Assembly (NCBI GenBank): GCA_905182195.1
Contig: CAJJAW010000007.1
Span: 146,631 to 210,630, forward strand
Origin: Alphaproteobacteria bacterium UBA4588
GTDB taxonomy: Bacteria > Pseudomonadota > Alphaproteobacteria > Rhodobacterales > Rhodobacteraceae
Length of the DNA: 64,000 bases
Direction of reading: 5' to 3'
The position numbers and the translations under genes were made by a program. Below, in pieces: positions 21,149-30,388 of this stretch. The notes beneath the pieces were generated by a model, which worked only from the letters and a program-made list of their open reading frames with translations, had not been told where the DNA came from and ran no database searches. Position 1 is the first letter of the stretch. Every line of letters starts with the position of its first letter.

Positions 21149-22060
21149 ATGTCGCTGCGTCCCACAATCGAAACTCGCCAGGCCTCTCCCACGCTCGAAG
21201 GCGCCGGTGTTAAACTTCATCGAGCTTTTGGCTTTCAAGATCCCTCAGAGATGGATCCATTTTTGCTGTTCGATGACTTTCGCAATGAATTAACCGAAGA
21301 TTTCGAAAAAGGCTTCCCATGGCATCCCCACCGCGGCATCGAAACTATCACCTATGTCTTGTCGGGAACCGTTGAGCATGGCGACAGCCTGGGTAACAAA
21401 GGCACTTTAGGCGCGGGCGATGTGCAATGGATGACCGCCGGACGCGGGATCATGCATCAAGAAATGCCGCAGGGCAACCAACATGGACAAATGCATGGAT
21501 TTCAGCTTTGGGGCAATTTACCCGGTAGCCTCAAGATGACAGCGCCACGCTATCAAGATGTGGCAGGAACTGAAATTCCAGAAGTAGTTGATGACGATGG
21601 GACCCGCGTCAAAGTTATAGTTGGCGAGTTTTGGGGCAAAAAAGGCCCCGTTGATGGTATCGCCGCAGATCCACAGTATCTGGATATATACGTGCCGCCC
21701 GGTGGGCAAAAGAACTTTAAAATTGACACTTATCGCCGGGCGTTTGCCTACGTGTATGATGGTGCTGCGGCTTTCGCCGACGCATCCCCCCCAACCGGTG
21801 TGCTGCTGGAGAAAGAGGTGGCTGGCCAAGAGGTCAACATCCGCGATCTGTCTGGCAATCGCACCTTGATCCGTTTCGGCACCGGAGACGAGGTGTGTTT
21901 GCAGGCTGGACCTGAAGGTGTTCGGTTTCTGTTGATCTCAGGCGCGCCCATCGATGAACCTGTTGCTTGGCATGGGCCCATTGTTATGAATACGCGCGAA
22001 GAGTTGATGCACGCATTCTCAGAACTGCGCAACGGCACGTTTATCAAGCCTGCGCACTGA
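21149..22060 (+). CDS. Pirin family protein
   Basis: MSLRPTIETRQASPTLEGAGVKLHRAFGFQDPSEMDPFLLFDDF...FPWHPHRGIETITYVLSGTVEHGDSLGN...MTAGRGIMHQEMP. Confidence 0.96.
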   Translation: MSLRPTIETRQASPTLEGAGVKLHRAFGFQDPSEMDPFLLFDDFRNELTEDFEKGFPWHPHRGIETITYVLSGTVEHGDSLGNKGTLGAGDVQWMTAGRGIMHQEMPQGNQHGQMHGFQLWGNLPGSLKMTAPRYQDVAGTEIPEVVDDDGTRVKVIVGEFWGKKGPVDGIAADPQYLDIYVPPGGQKNFKIDTYRRAFAYVYDGAAAFADASPPTGVLLEKEVAGQEVNIRDLSGNRTLIRFGTGDEVCLQAGPEGVRFLLISGAPIDEPVAWHGPIVMNTREELMHAFSELRNGTFIKPAH

Positions 22061-22643
22061 CACCAAGAGTTTGACGCGTCAAAGCGCAATATTTGCGGGT
22101 CAACTCATCGCTGGTCAATCGGCCATCTTCGCGAAACCAGTCGACTGGTCCAGTGAGAAGGGCAATAAGTGCTAAGCTGGTAATTTTCGGATCAGGCACC
22201 CGAAAATCGCCCGCAACAACCCCACTCAATATCAAATTATAAATGATTTTTTCATAAATGCGGCGTTTTTCCACAATAGCCTTGAAATTCACCTCGGTTA
22301 AGTTGCGCAGTTCCATGTAAGAGATAAACACTAATTCGGGTCGCTTTATGTGAAAATCCAAGTGGAAGGCTACGAAATGATCAAGTGCGGCGATAGGGTC
22401 CACAGGCACCAATTCCGCTGACCATTTACTCAGCAAATCCGCCATGTGCCCATCCAGAAGATCAAACAATAGCGCCTGCTTGTCTGAGGTGTAATTGTAA
22501 ATAGCGCCAGCCTGGACCCCCACGTTTGCTGCAATTTGGCGCATAGTCACAGCGGCAAACCCGTGGCGTGCAAACAGCTCAAGCGCTGCCTGTTTTATCC
22601 TTGGTCCAGTTATTTCCGAGTGAGATCCAGTTTTACGCGCCAT
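22044..22643 (-). CDS. TetR/AcrR family transcriptional regulator
   Basis: N-terminal HTH RIKQAALELFARHGFAAVTMRQIAANVGVQAGAIYNYTSDKQALLFDLL. Confidence 0.93.
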   Translation of the reverse strand: MARKTGSHSEITGPRIKQAALELFARHGFAAVTMRQIAANVGVQAGAIYNYTSDKQALLFDLLDGHMADLLSKWSAELVPVDPIAALDHFVAFHLDFHIKRPELVFISYMELRNLTEVNFKAIVEKRRIYEKIIYNLILSGVVAGDFRVPDPKITSLALIALLTGPVDWFREDGRLTSDELTRKYCALTRQTLGVSAQA

Positions 22644-22722
22644 AGCCGCATGTTAACTGAACACACGTTCAGATCAATCAGCATTACTTGCCGAAGTGTA
22701 ATTAGCTGTCTAGAAACAGATT

Positions 22723-22977
22723 ATGACCACGAAACTTTATATTTTAAACTTGGGGCTCGCCTGTACAATTTTTGGCTGCGCATCTTTTCCTGAATTGGAA
22801 AAAGCAGCACCATTAGGCGACCCGCAAGCTGAATTTACAGAATTTTTGAGTTCTGAAGCACTCAACAACATCCCCACTAGTTTAAGCCGGGTAGCGCAAC
22901 CATTCAAAGCCAGTCAGCTCGACAATATGCGCCGCCGAGCTGACAATTTACGCTCTCAAAACTCAACCAGAGATTGA
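22723..22977 (+). CDS. Small putative lipoprotein, hypothetical
   Basis: 84 aa; N-terminal hydrophobic segment ending in lipobox-like TIFGCASF. Confidence 0.55.
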   Translation: MTTKLYILNLGLACTIFGCASFPELEKAAPLGDPQAEFTEFLSSEALNNIPTSLSRVAQPFKASQLDNMRRRADNLRSQNSTRD

Positions 22978-23096
22978 TACGCCCAATCAGATGTCAATAT
23001 TCACTAAATTAGATCTGCTTCCACTGAGACTATCGTTGCGGTAGAATCGTTTTATAATTATATCCACTCTGAATTTTTAGCCTGTAAGGACGTATT

Positions 23097-24386
23097 ATGA
23101 TCATAGCTCCCCTGAGACTAGGCATCGCAGGACTTGGCACCGTTGGTGTTGGAGTTCTAAAAATAATCAACAAGAACGCAAGTTTAATATCTCTTCGTAC
23201 AGGTAGAGATGTTATAGTCACCGCTGTGTCTGCGAGATCACGATCAAAAGACCGCGGTATAAATCTATCTGGTTTAGCCTGGGAAAATGATCCAATAGCC
23301 TTAGCCATGCGTGAGGACGTGGACGTTTTTGTTGAATTGATTGGTGGCAGTGACGGCCCTGCAAAAGACGCAACGGAGGCCGCGATTGCGGCTGGGAAAG
23401 ATGTAGTTACGGCCAACAAAGCTATGCTCGCAGTGCACGGTCAATCTCTGGCACTTGCAGCTGAATCAGCAGGCCGAGCAATCAGATTTGAAGCGGCTGT
23501 CGCTGGTGGGATCCCCGTTGTAAAAGCTTTAAGTGAAGGTTTGGCAGGTAATAAAATTAACCGAATTTTGGGCGTGATGAACGGCAGCTGCAACTACATA
23601 CTAACACGCATGGAGACCTCAGGTCTAACCTATGAAGATATTTTTGCTGAAGCCAATGCGCTTGGCTACCTTGAAGCTGACCCGAATCTCGATGTGGGAG
23701 GCATAGATGCTGCACATAAATTGGCGCTTCTGGCCTCTATTGCTTATGGCACCGAGGTTGATTTTGACAATGTGGTGCTGGAAGGCATTGGAGCGGTGAC
23801 CATCGAAGATATTCGTGCAGCAGCCGATATGGGCTACCGGGTCAAGCTTCTGGGCGTGGCACAGATGACAGGTCGAGGCCTAGAACAACGCATGACGCCT
23901 TGCCTTGTTCCAACCATCTCGCCTTTAGGTCAGTTGGAGGGTGGTACCAATATGGTGATCCTCGAGGGAGATGACTCCGGCCAGATTGTGCTGCGCGGCG
24001 CGGGGGCCGGCGAAGGCCCAACAGCCTCAGCTGTCATGTCTGACATCTTGGATTTAGCTCGAGGCCTGCGCCTTAACACATTTGGCCAACCAGCAAAAAC
24101 ATTGAGCAAAGCACACCCAGCAGCTACAACCACCCCAGCCCCATTTTATCTGCGCATGCAGCTGCTGGACAAACCCGGCGCCTTGGCAAAAATTGCCGCC
24201 GTAATGGGCGAAGCGGGCGTGTCGATTGATCGGATGCGCCAGTATGGCCATGATGCGGGCAAGGCCCCAGTTCTAATTGTGACCCACAAAACCACCCGAG
24301 CAGCTATCGACCAAGTTTTAGTTGATTTCAACATAACAAAGGTGGTTGAGGGCACGCCAGTTGCCCTAAGGATTGAAACGGCTTGA
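23097..24386 (+). CDS. hom: Homoserine dehydrogenase
   Basis: LRLGIAGLGTVGVGVLKII; GIPVVKALSEGLAGNKINRILGVMNGSCNYILTRM; C-terminal ACT-like domain. Confidence 0.97.
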   Translation: MIIAPLRLGIAGLGTVGVGVLKIINKNASLISLRTGRDVIVTAVSARSRSKDRGINLSGLAWENDPIALAMREDVDVFVELIGGSDGPAKDATEAAIAAGKDVVTANKAMLAVHGQSLALAAESAGRAIRFEAAVAGGIPVVKALSEGLAGNKINRILGVMNGSCNYILTRMETSGLTYEDIFAEANALGYLEADPNLDVGGIDAAHKLALLASIAYGTEVDFDNVVLEGIGAVTIEDIRAAADMGYRVKLLGVAQMTGRGLEQRMTPCLVPTISPLGQLEGGTNMVILEGDDSGQIVLRGAGAGEGPTASAVMSDILDLARGLRLNTFGQPAKTLSKAHPAATTTPAPFYLRMQLLDKPGALAKIAAVMGEAGVSIDRMRQYGHDAGKAPVLIVTHKTTRAAIDQVLVDFNITKVVEGTPVALRIETA

Positions 24387-24515
24387 CGCAATAGAGACCC
24401 GCTGTTCAAATATTTTAGACTAACATTAAACTTTTTGAGTACTGTTAGCGCGCTCAGTATTGCAATCGGGCGGGCCAGCAAGTTAGGGCTCAAGAAACTG
24501 TTAAAGGAAGCTCTT

Positions 24516-25481
24516 ATGTCTGACCCAATCGAATTTCACGATCGCGCCCTATCACTTGGGCTTGCGCGAGTGGCCGAACAAGCCGCACTCGCCTCGGCGA
24601 AACTGATCGGGCGAGGGGACGAAAAAGCAGCCGACCAAGCCGCTGTAAACGCCATGCGGACCCAGTTGAATATGTTGGATATTGCGGGGGTAGTAGTCAT
24701 CGGAGAAGGTGAGCGCGATGAAGCTCCAATGCTCTTCATTGGTGAAGAAGTGGGGTCAGGCAAAGGTCCCGCGGTGGATATTGCTTTGGACCCGTTGGAA
24801 GGAACCACCCTAACTGCCAAAGACATGCCCAATGCCTTGACTGTGATAGCTTTGGGCCCACGTGGCTCCATGCTGCACGCACCAGATGTCTACATGGAAA
24901 AGCTAGCCGTAGGCCCAGGCCTGCCAGAAAACGTTGTATCGTTAGATATGGAACCTGCCCAAAGAGTGCGAGCTTTGGCGGCAGCTAAAAATTGTTCTGA
25001 GGAAGACATCACAGTCTGTGTGCTGGAACGCCCACGCCATGATACTATGATCGCAGAGTTACGTACAACAAGTTGTGCCATTCGGCTCATCACCGATGGA
25101 GACGTAGCCGGTGTGATTCACTGTGCGGAATCGGAAACCACGGGCATCGACATGTATATGGGCCTCGGCGGTGCACCTGAAGGTGTTCTAGCCGCAGCAG
25201 CTCTAAAATGTATGGGTGGCCAAATGTGGGGGCGTTTGATATTTCGTAATGATGACGAACGCGGTCGGGCTGCCAAAGCAGGTATTACAGATTTGAACCG
25301 TATCTACAGCCGCGATGAGATGGTAACACAAGATGTAATCTTCGCTGCAACCGGCGTGACAGATGGATCCATTCTGGCCGGCATCAAACGCGAAATTGGC
25401 TTTATGACTACCGAAACCATCTTGATGCGGTCCAAAACCGGATCTGTACGGCGGATGACATACCGCATACCGACAAACTGA
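24516..25481 (+). CDS. glpX: Class II fructose-1,6-bisphosphatase
   Basis: MSDPIEFHDRALSLGLARVAEQAALASAKLIGRGDEKAADQAAVNAMR; VIGEGERDEAPMLFIGEEVG; DPLEGTTLTA. Confidence 0.97.
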   Translation: MSDPIEFHDRALSLGLARVAEQAALASAKLIGRGDEKAADQAAVNAMRTQLNMLDIAGVVVIGEGERDEAPMLFIGEEVGSGKGPAVDIALDPLEGTTLTAKDMPNALTVIALGPRGSMLHAPDVYMEKLAVGPGLPENVVSLDMEPAQRVRALAAAKNCSEEDITVCVLERPRHDTMIAELRTTSCAIRLITDGDVAGVIHCAESETTGIDMYMGLGGAPEGVLAAAALKCMGGQMWGRLIFRNDDERGRAAKAGITDLNRIYSRDEMVTQDVIFAATGVTDGSILAGIKREIGFMTTETILMRSKTGSVRRMTYRIPTN

Positions 25482-25482
25482 T

Positions 25483-27219
25483 ATGTATCTTGGCGTTGAG
25501 AATTCAATTTCAAACCGGCGTTGGGTGGGCCCATCTCTTGTGGTGGAACGCCAAGCTCTAAATCTGAACCAGCAAACGGACCTGCCACTGCAGCTGTGCC
25601 ATGTCATAGCGCGTTTAGGCGTCACTCCAGAGCATGCTGATGACTTTCTCAACCCAACCTTGCGCGCCACCATGAGCGACCCCAAAACACTAAAAGATTG
25701 CACCTTAGCGGCAGAAATTATTCTAGACGTGGTTCAGGCGGGCAAAAATATAGCAATTTTTGCGGACTATGATGTTGACGGCGGGGCATCAGCAGCCCTT
25801 CTCTTTGACTTTTTAGCACATTTCTCAATTGTACCGACGCTGTATGTACCTGACCGAATTGACGAAGGCTATGGGCCCAACCCAGAAGCCATTCAAGCCC
25901 TAGCTGCAGAGCATGATTTAATTATCTGCGTTGATTGCGGCACACTGTCCCATGAGGCTTTGGCAGCAGGCACCGCCGCTGATGTTGTTGTTGTGGATCA
26001 TCACTTAGGCGGAGAGACCCTGCCGCTGGCCAAAGCTGTAGTGAACCCGAACCGGCAAGACGAAACTGGCGACTTAGCTCATCTATGCGCGGCTGCAGTT
26101 GTATTCATGGTGTTAATCGAAGCCGCGCGCCTGATGCGGTTGTCAGGCCAAACACCACCAAACTTAATTAACTCACTTGATCTCGTCGCTTTAGCCACCG
26201 TGGCTGATGTAGCACCATTAGTGGGCGTCAATCGCGCATTTGTACGCCAGGGATTAAAAGTGATGGGACAACGCAAGCGGCTAGGGTTAAATGCTCTATC
26301 TGACGCAGCCCATTTAGACATGGCCCCTAGCGCCTATCATCTAGGGTATGTCTTAGGGCCACGCATTAACGCTGGTGGCAGAATTGGCAAAGCGGATTTG
26401 GGCGCACGCTTGTTGTGCAGCACCAACCAGCACGAGGCCGCAGCCATGGCCGACAAATTAGAAGAGCTCAACACCGAACGTCGTAGCGTTGAGACCTCTG
26501 TGAGACTTGCAGCCATGAAGCAAGCTGAGGAACGCGGTCTGACGCATCCGTTAGCTTGGGCGGCGCAGGATGGTTGGCATCCAGGCGTGGTGGGCATTGT
26601 GGCCTCACGGCTTAAAGAAAAAACTAACCGTCCCTCTGTGGTGATAGGGTTTGATGGCGACATTGGCAAAGGCAGCGGCAGATCTGTGGCTGGTATAGAT
26701 CTGGGCGTAGCCATTCAAAAGTTGGCTCGGGATGGTGACATTGAAAAAGGCGGTGGACATAAGATGGCTGCAGGTTTGACACTCACCCGAGCGCAGTTGA
26801 AACCAGCCATGGAAAAATTAGGTAAATTGTTGGAGGCACAGGGTGCCGGAGAACTCGGCCCCGCTGATTTGAATTTGGATGGCACATTGATGCCCGGTGG
26901 TGCCACATTGCAGCTGATTGAACAGCTGGATCAAGCTGGCCCCTTCGGCGCCGGAGCATCAGCCCCTAGATTTGCTTTTCCGGACTGCACAGTCGCATTC
27001 GCTAAGCCCGTTGGCGAAGCCCATTTGAAAGTAACGCTAAGCGATGGGTTCGGAACTAAACTAGATGCAATCTGCTTTGGCGCTTTCGACGGCCCCCTTG
27101 GCGCAGCTCTCAGCAATGCCCAAGGTTCAAAGATGCATATTGTTGGCCGTTTAGAGGTAAATACATGGGGAGGGCGCTCGCGCCCTCAGCTACGAATTGA
27201 AGACGCCAGCCCCGCATGA
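25483..27219 (+). CDS. recJ: Single-stranded-DNA-specific exonuclease RecJ
   Basis: NIAIFADYDVDGGASAALL, VVVDHHLGGE (DHH), GGHKMAAGLTL (DHHA1). Confidence 0.96.
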   Translation: MYLGVENSISNRRWVGPSLVVERQALNLNQQTDLPLQLCHVIARLGVTPEHADDFLNPTLRATMSDPKTLKDCTLAAEIILDVVQAGKNIAIFADYDVDGGASAALLFDFLAHFSIVPTLYVPDRIDEGYGPNPEAIQALAAEHDLIICVDCGTLSHEALAAGTAADVVVVDHHLGGETLPLAKAVVNPNRQDETGDLAHLCAAAVVFMVLIEAARLMRLSGQTPPNLINSLDLVALATVADVAPLVGVNRAFVRQGLKVMGQRKRLGLNALSDAAHLDMAPSAYHLGYVLGPRINAGGRIGKADLGARLLCSTNQHEAAAMADKLEELNTERRSVETSVRLAAMKQAEERGLTHPLAWAAQDGWHPGVVGIVASRLKEKTNRPSVVIGFDGDIGKGSGRSVAGIDLGVAIQKLARDGDIEKGGGHKMAAGLTLTRAQLKPAMEKLGKLLEAQGAGELGPADLNLDGTLMPGGATLQLIEQLDQAGPFGAGASAPRFAFPDCTVAFAKPVGEAHLKVTLSDGFGTKLDAICFGAFDGPLGAALSNAQGSKMHIVGRLEVNTWGGRSRPQLRIEDASPA

Positions 27220-27306
27220 AACCTTACACCTAAAAACATCTGGCAAAAGCAAAGAATCGACTTGCCACAGAGCCAAGCTTTCCCTAAATAGCGGCCTACT
27301 AGCAGT

Positions 27307-27381
27307 GTCCCGTTCGTCTATCGGTTAGGACGTCAGGTTTTCAACCTGAAAAGACGAGTTCGATTCTCGTACGGGATGCCA
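27307..27381 (+). tRNA. tRNA-Glu (anticodon UUC), CCA encoded
   Basis: GTCCCGTTCGTCTATCGGTTAGGACGTCAGGTTTTCAACCTGAAAAGACGAGTTCGATTCTCGTACGGGATGCCA; cloverleaf arms pair, loop TTTTCAA, TTCGATTC T-loop. Confidence 0.96.
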
Positions 27382-27561
27382 TAGGTTTACAAAAATACTT
27401 CAGATCACTCCAAGCGTTGCTTAAGCGCCTTTGTGAGTATTTATTTTATTCCGTTCAGGAACAATAAATACTCCACAGTTAAGTCAACATTCTACCCAGG
27501 CCATAGGCAACAAAAAAGGCCCACCAAATGAATGACAGGCCCAGTTTATATTATACAAGGA

Positions 27562-28125
27562 TTACGCGTTTCGACGTATAACTTCAGTCATAAACCGATC
27601 TCGGATCACAACTGGGTCTTTGGTAATTACAGGAACCTTGATGTTACCACTTTCACATTTGGCAACGATTACTGTCATTTTTTTACTGTTAATTGCTCCT
27701 TGCAAGACGCTACTGGTCTCTTCCGCCTGACATTCAATTACATTTTCGCATCCACAGGCACGTGCCACCGCTGTGAGCGATGTTTTTTTACCTGCATAAG
27801 TGGGTTGATCGCCTGTCGAGCCATAGCTCCCATTATCGATGATCAACAAAATGAAGTTGTCAGCCACGTTATTTGCAATCGTAGGTAAAGTCCCAAAGTT
27901 AGTCAAAACAGAGCCATCGCCATCAATAGAGATAACTGTTTGGTCCTGCGCCAAGGCCACGCCCAAACCAATCGAGGATGACAAGCCCATAGTGCCCAAC
28001 ATGTAGAATGTGCTTGCTTGGTCATCGATCAGATGCAGCTCTTGACTTGGTAATCCGATGTTACACACAACTAATTGATCGCGCAGAATAGGAGCAATAT
28101 CACGGATAATTTCAGAACGGATCAT
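27562..28125 (-). CDS. comE: Sulfopyruvate decarboxylase beta subunit (TPP-binding)
   Basis: MIRSEIIRDIAPILRDQLVVCNIGLPSQELHLIDDQASTFYMLGTMGLSSSIGLGVAL...SIDGDGSVLTNFG; TPP-binding GDGSxxxN motif. Confidence 0.85.
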   Translation of the reverse strand: MIRSEIIRDIAPILRDQLVVCNIGLPSQELHLIDDQASTFYMLGTMGLSSSIGLGVALAQDQTVISIDGDGSVLTNFGTLPTIANNVADNFILLIIDNGSYGSTGDQPTYAGKKTSLTAVARACGCENVIECQAEETSSVLQGAINSKKMTVIVAKCESGNIKVPVITKDPVVIRDRFMTEVIRRNA

Positions 28126-28126
28126 A

Positions 28127-28624
28127 TTAGTAACCTCCCCAGAACGTTGCATCAGTGAGAATGGCCACCGGTTTGTTGCACATAAAAGTATACTTCAAAA
28201 TAGCATCCAGCTCTTGCTCGTCGCCAGGCTTATGAAAGTGATAGGTTGGGATGTTAAGCTGGTTTAGCAGTGCCTTCGTGTGCACAGCCATTTCAACTTG
28301 GCATGCAACGGGCTCTTTGAGCTCACCACGGTAAGAGATTAGCATCGGCAAAGGCATTCGGTAGAATTGAGTCAAAGTGACCAATGTGTTCACTGTCACA
28401 CCAATTGCAGTATTCTGCATGATGATTGCAGGGCGTTTGCCACCCATGAACGCGCCGGCACAAAGGCCCATGCCCTCGTCTTCTTTATTCGAGGGAATAT
28501 GGTAAATTTTGGGCTCTTTCTCAACAGCGTCGATAACGCCACCAAGCTGTTTGCACGGTACTGTGGTGACAAATTCAATGCCATTGGCAACGAAGTCAGC
28601 CACTATTTTTTCACTAACGGACAT
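28127..28624 (-). CDS. comD: Sulfopyruvate decarboxylase alpha subunit
   Basis: MSVSEKIVADFVANGIEFVTTVPCKQLGGVIDAVEKEPKIYHIPSNKEDEGMGLCAGAFMGGKRPAIIMQNTAIG; immediately upstream of comE. Confidence 0.85.
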   Translation of the reverse strand: MSVSEKIVADFVANGIEFVTTVPCKQLGGVIDAVEKEPKIYHIPSNKEDEGMGLCAGAFMGGKRPAIIMQNTAIGVTVNTLVTLTQFYRMPLPMLISYRGELKEPVACQVEMAVHTKALLNQLNIPTYHFHKPGDEQELDAILKYTFMCNKPVAILTDATFWGGY

Positions 28625-28634
28625 GAGGCTCCTT

Positions 28635-29630
28635 TCAGGGAATTAGAATTATCTTTGGCGCAGGGGTGCGACCGTTACGGATATCTTCAAATGCTGCTTG
28701 CCCTTCTGACAAAGGGCGGGTTTCGACCCAATCCAGCGGCCCAAGCTGACCTGCAAAAATTGCAGCGCCTGTGTCGCGGAAGTCTTGTGGTGTATAGGTA
28801 TAGGTACCTATAAAAGTAATCTCTTGCAGGGTCAGACGGCGTACATCAACGCCACCCTCTCCAGAACCAAGACCGATATGACAGATTACACCACCTGGCT
28901 TTGCCAATTCACAGGCCGAAGTCCGTGTAGATGCAAAGCCAACACCATCGATTACCAAGTCCGCACTGCTAGGCACAGGGGCACTGGCATCGTTGCCATC
29001 AGTGGCCTCAAAGCCAGCAATGCCGTGTAGAGTTTCAAGTCGCAGGGGGTTCACTTCAATCAAAGTGATATCGTGAACACCCATAGCACTCAGACACAAT
29101 GCTGCCCCAACACCAATCGCACCACCACCTAACACAACACATGTTAAACCCGACACCGGGCCATTCTGCCGGCGTAGCCCCAAGCGCGCTGCATGCCATC
29201 CACAGGCCAAAGGTTCGGTTAATGCCGCAGGTTTCAAAAGATCCTGCCTCGGTACAACCAACAGGTTTTCTAAAGGAATTGCTACCATATCCGCAAACGC
29301 ACCCGCGCGGGGTGGCATAGAAATTATCTGACGGTCAGCACAAATATTAGATTTTCCAGCCAAGCAGGATGCACATTTGCCACAGCCATTCAACGGATTG
29401 ATCGTGACCAGAGTGCCATCTCGCGGCCCACCGATGATGGTGCCTGAAGCTTCATGGCCCAGAATGATCGGTGTGGGCCGCCTGGTATCGTGACCCAAAA
29501 ACGCATGCATATCAGATCCGCAAATCCCAGAATATTGGATCTGCACCATCTCCTCACCGGCTTTGGCAACCGGATCCATATAATCCATATAATTAAGCGC
29601 CTCAACGCCTGTGTTCACTAAAGCTTTCAT
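28635..29630 (-). CDS. hpsP: Zinc-binding alcohol dehydrogenase, HpsP-like
   Basis: MDR family: YSGICGSDMHAFLGHDTRRPTPIILGHEASG, structural zinc CGKCASCLAGKSNIC; next to hpsO/hpsN-like genes. Confidence 0.78.
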   Translation of the reverse strand: MKALVNTGVEALNYMDYMDPVAKAGEEMVQIQYSGICGSDMHAFLGHDTRRPTPIILGHEASGTIIGGPRDGTLVTINPLNGCGKCASCLAGKSNICADRQIISMPPRAGAFADMVAIPLENLLVVPRQDLLKPAALTEPLACGWHAARLGLRRQNGPVSGLTCVVLGGGAIGVGAALCLSAMGVHDITLIEVNPLRLETLHGIAGFEATDGNDASAPVPSSADLVIDGVGFASTRTSACELAKPGGVICHIGLGSGEGGVDVRRLTLQEITFIGTYTYTPQDFRDTGAAIFAGQLGPLDWVETRPLSEGQAAFEDIRNGRTPAPKIILIP

Positions 29631-30385
29631 TTCGCTGTATATCCTCCGTCCACAAACAATGTTTGCCCAGTCACATAGTTGGACGCGTCTGAACAGAAAA
29701 ACATCATGGGACCATCCATGTCATAGACTTCTCCATTCCGCCCAATACAAGTCTGCGCCGCATTTCGTTTCGATAATTCAGGATCAGCAAATACCTGTGC
29801 TGTGAGTTCAGTACGGAAAAAACCGGGTGCAATAGCATTTGCAGTTATCCCATCACGCGACCAAGCCTCAGCCATGGCTCGGGTCATTTGCTCTACGGCA
29901 CCTTTGGACGCACCATAGCTTATACCGTTAGCGAAAGCGCGACGGGATTGCAGTGAGGCAAAGTTAATTATGCGGCCCCAGCCTTTGGCCCGCATTCCAG
30001 GGACCATGGCTTTAGCCAAAAAAAATGGGGCAGCCACGTTCAAATTTTGCGTCAAATCCCAATGCGCATCTGTCATTTCATCCGCCGGCTGGCGGGTATT
30101 GATGCCAGCTGCATTGATTAGAATATCTGGTGTTCCAAACGGCCGAACAGCTTCAGCTGCAATATTCGCCAAAGCTGACCTGTCTGACAGATCCGCTGCT
30201 AAAACAGCAGTTTCTCCTTTAGCTGACTGGGACCATTCATTGAGTTTATCTTCACGCCGCGCAATTACCAATACCTGAACACCATTGGCTGCAAGCACTG
30301 AAGCCGCACCCTGCCCCAAACCACTAGAACCACCAGTCACAACTGCTATTTTACCCGTTAAATCAAAAAGGTTAGATCCCAACAT
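29627..30385 (-). CDS. hpsO: Short-chain dehydrogenase, HpsO-like
   Basis: GKIAVVTGGSSGLGQGAASVLAANG, NAAG, YGASKGAVEQMTRAMA; located between hpsN- and hpsP-like genes. Confidence 0.78.
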   Translation of the reverse strand: MLGSNLFDLTGKIAVVTGGSSGLGQGAASVLAANGVQVLVIARREDKLNEWSQSAKGETAVLAADLSDRSALANIAAEAVRPFGTPDILINAAGINTRQPADEMTDAHWDLTQNLNVAAPFFLAKAMVPGMRAKGWGRIINFASLQSRRAFANGISYGASKGAVEQMTRAMAEAWSRDGITANAIAPGFFRTELTAQVFADPELSKRNAAQTCIGRNGEVYDMDGPMMFFCSDASNYVTGQTLFVDGGYTAK

Positions 30386-30388
30386 TTT

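Noticed and set aside
27430-27540. Possible terminator after tRNA-Glu
   Set aside because: No convincing stem with T tract could be paired by eye in this AT-rich stretch.
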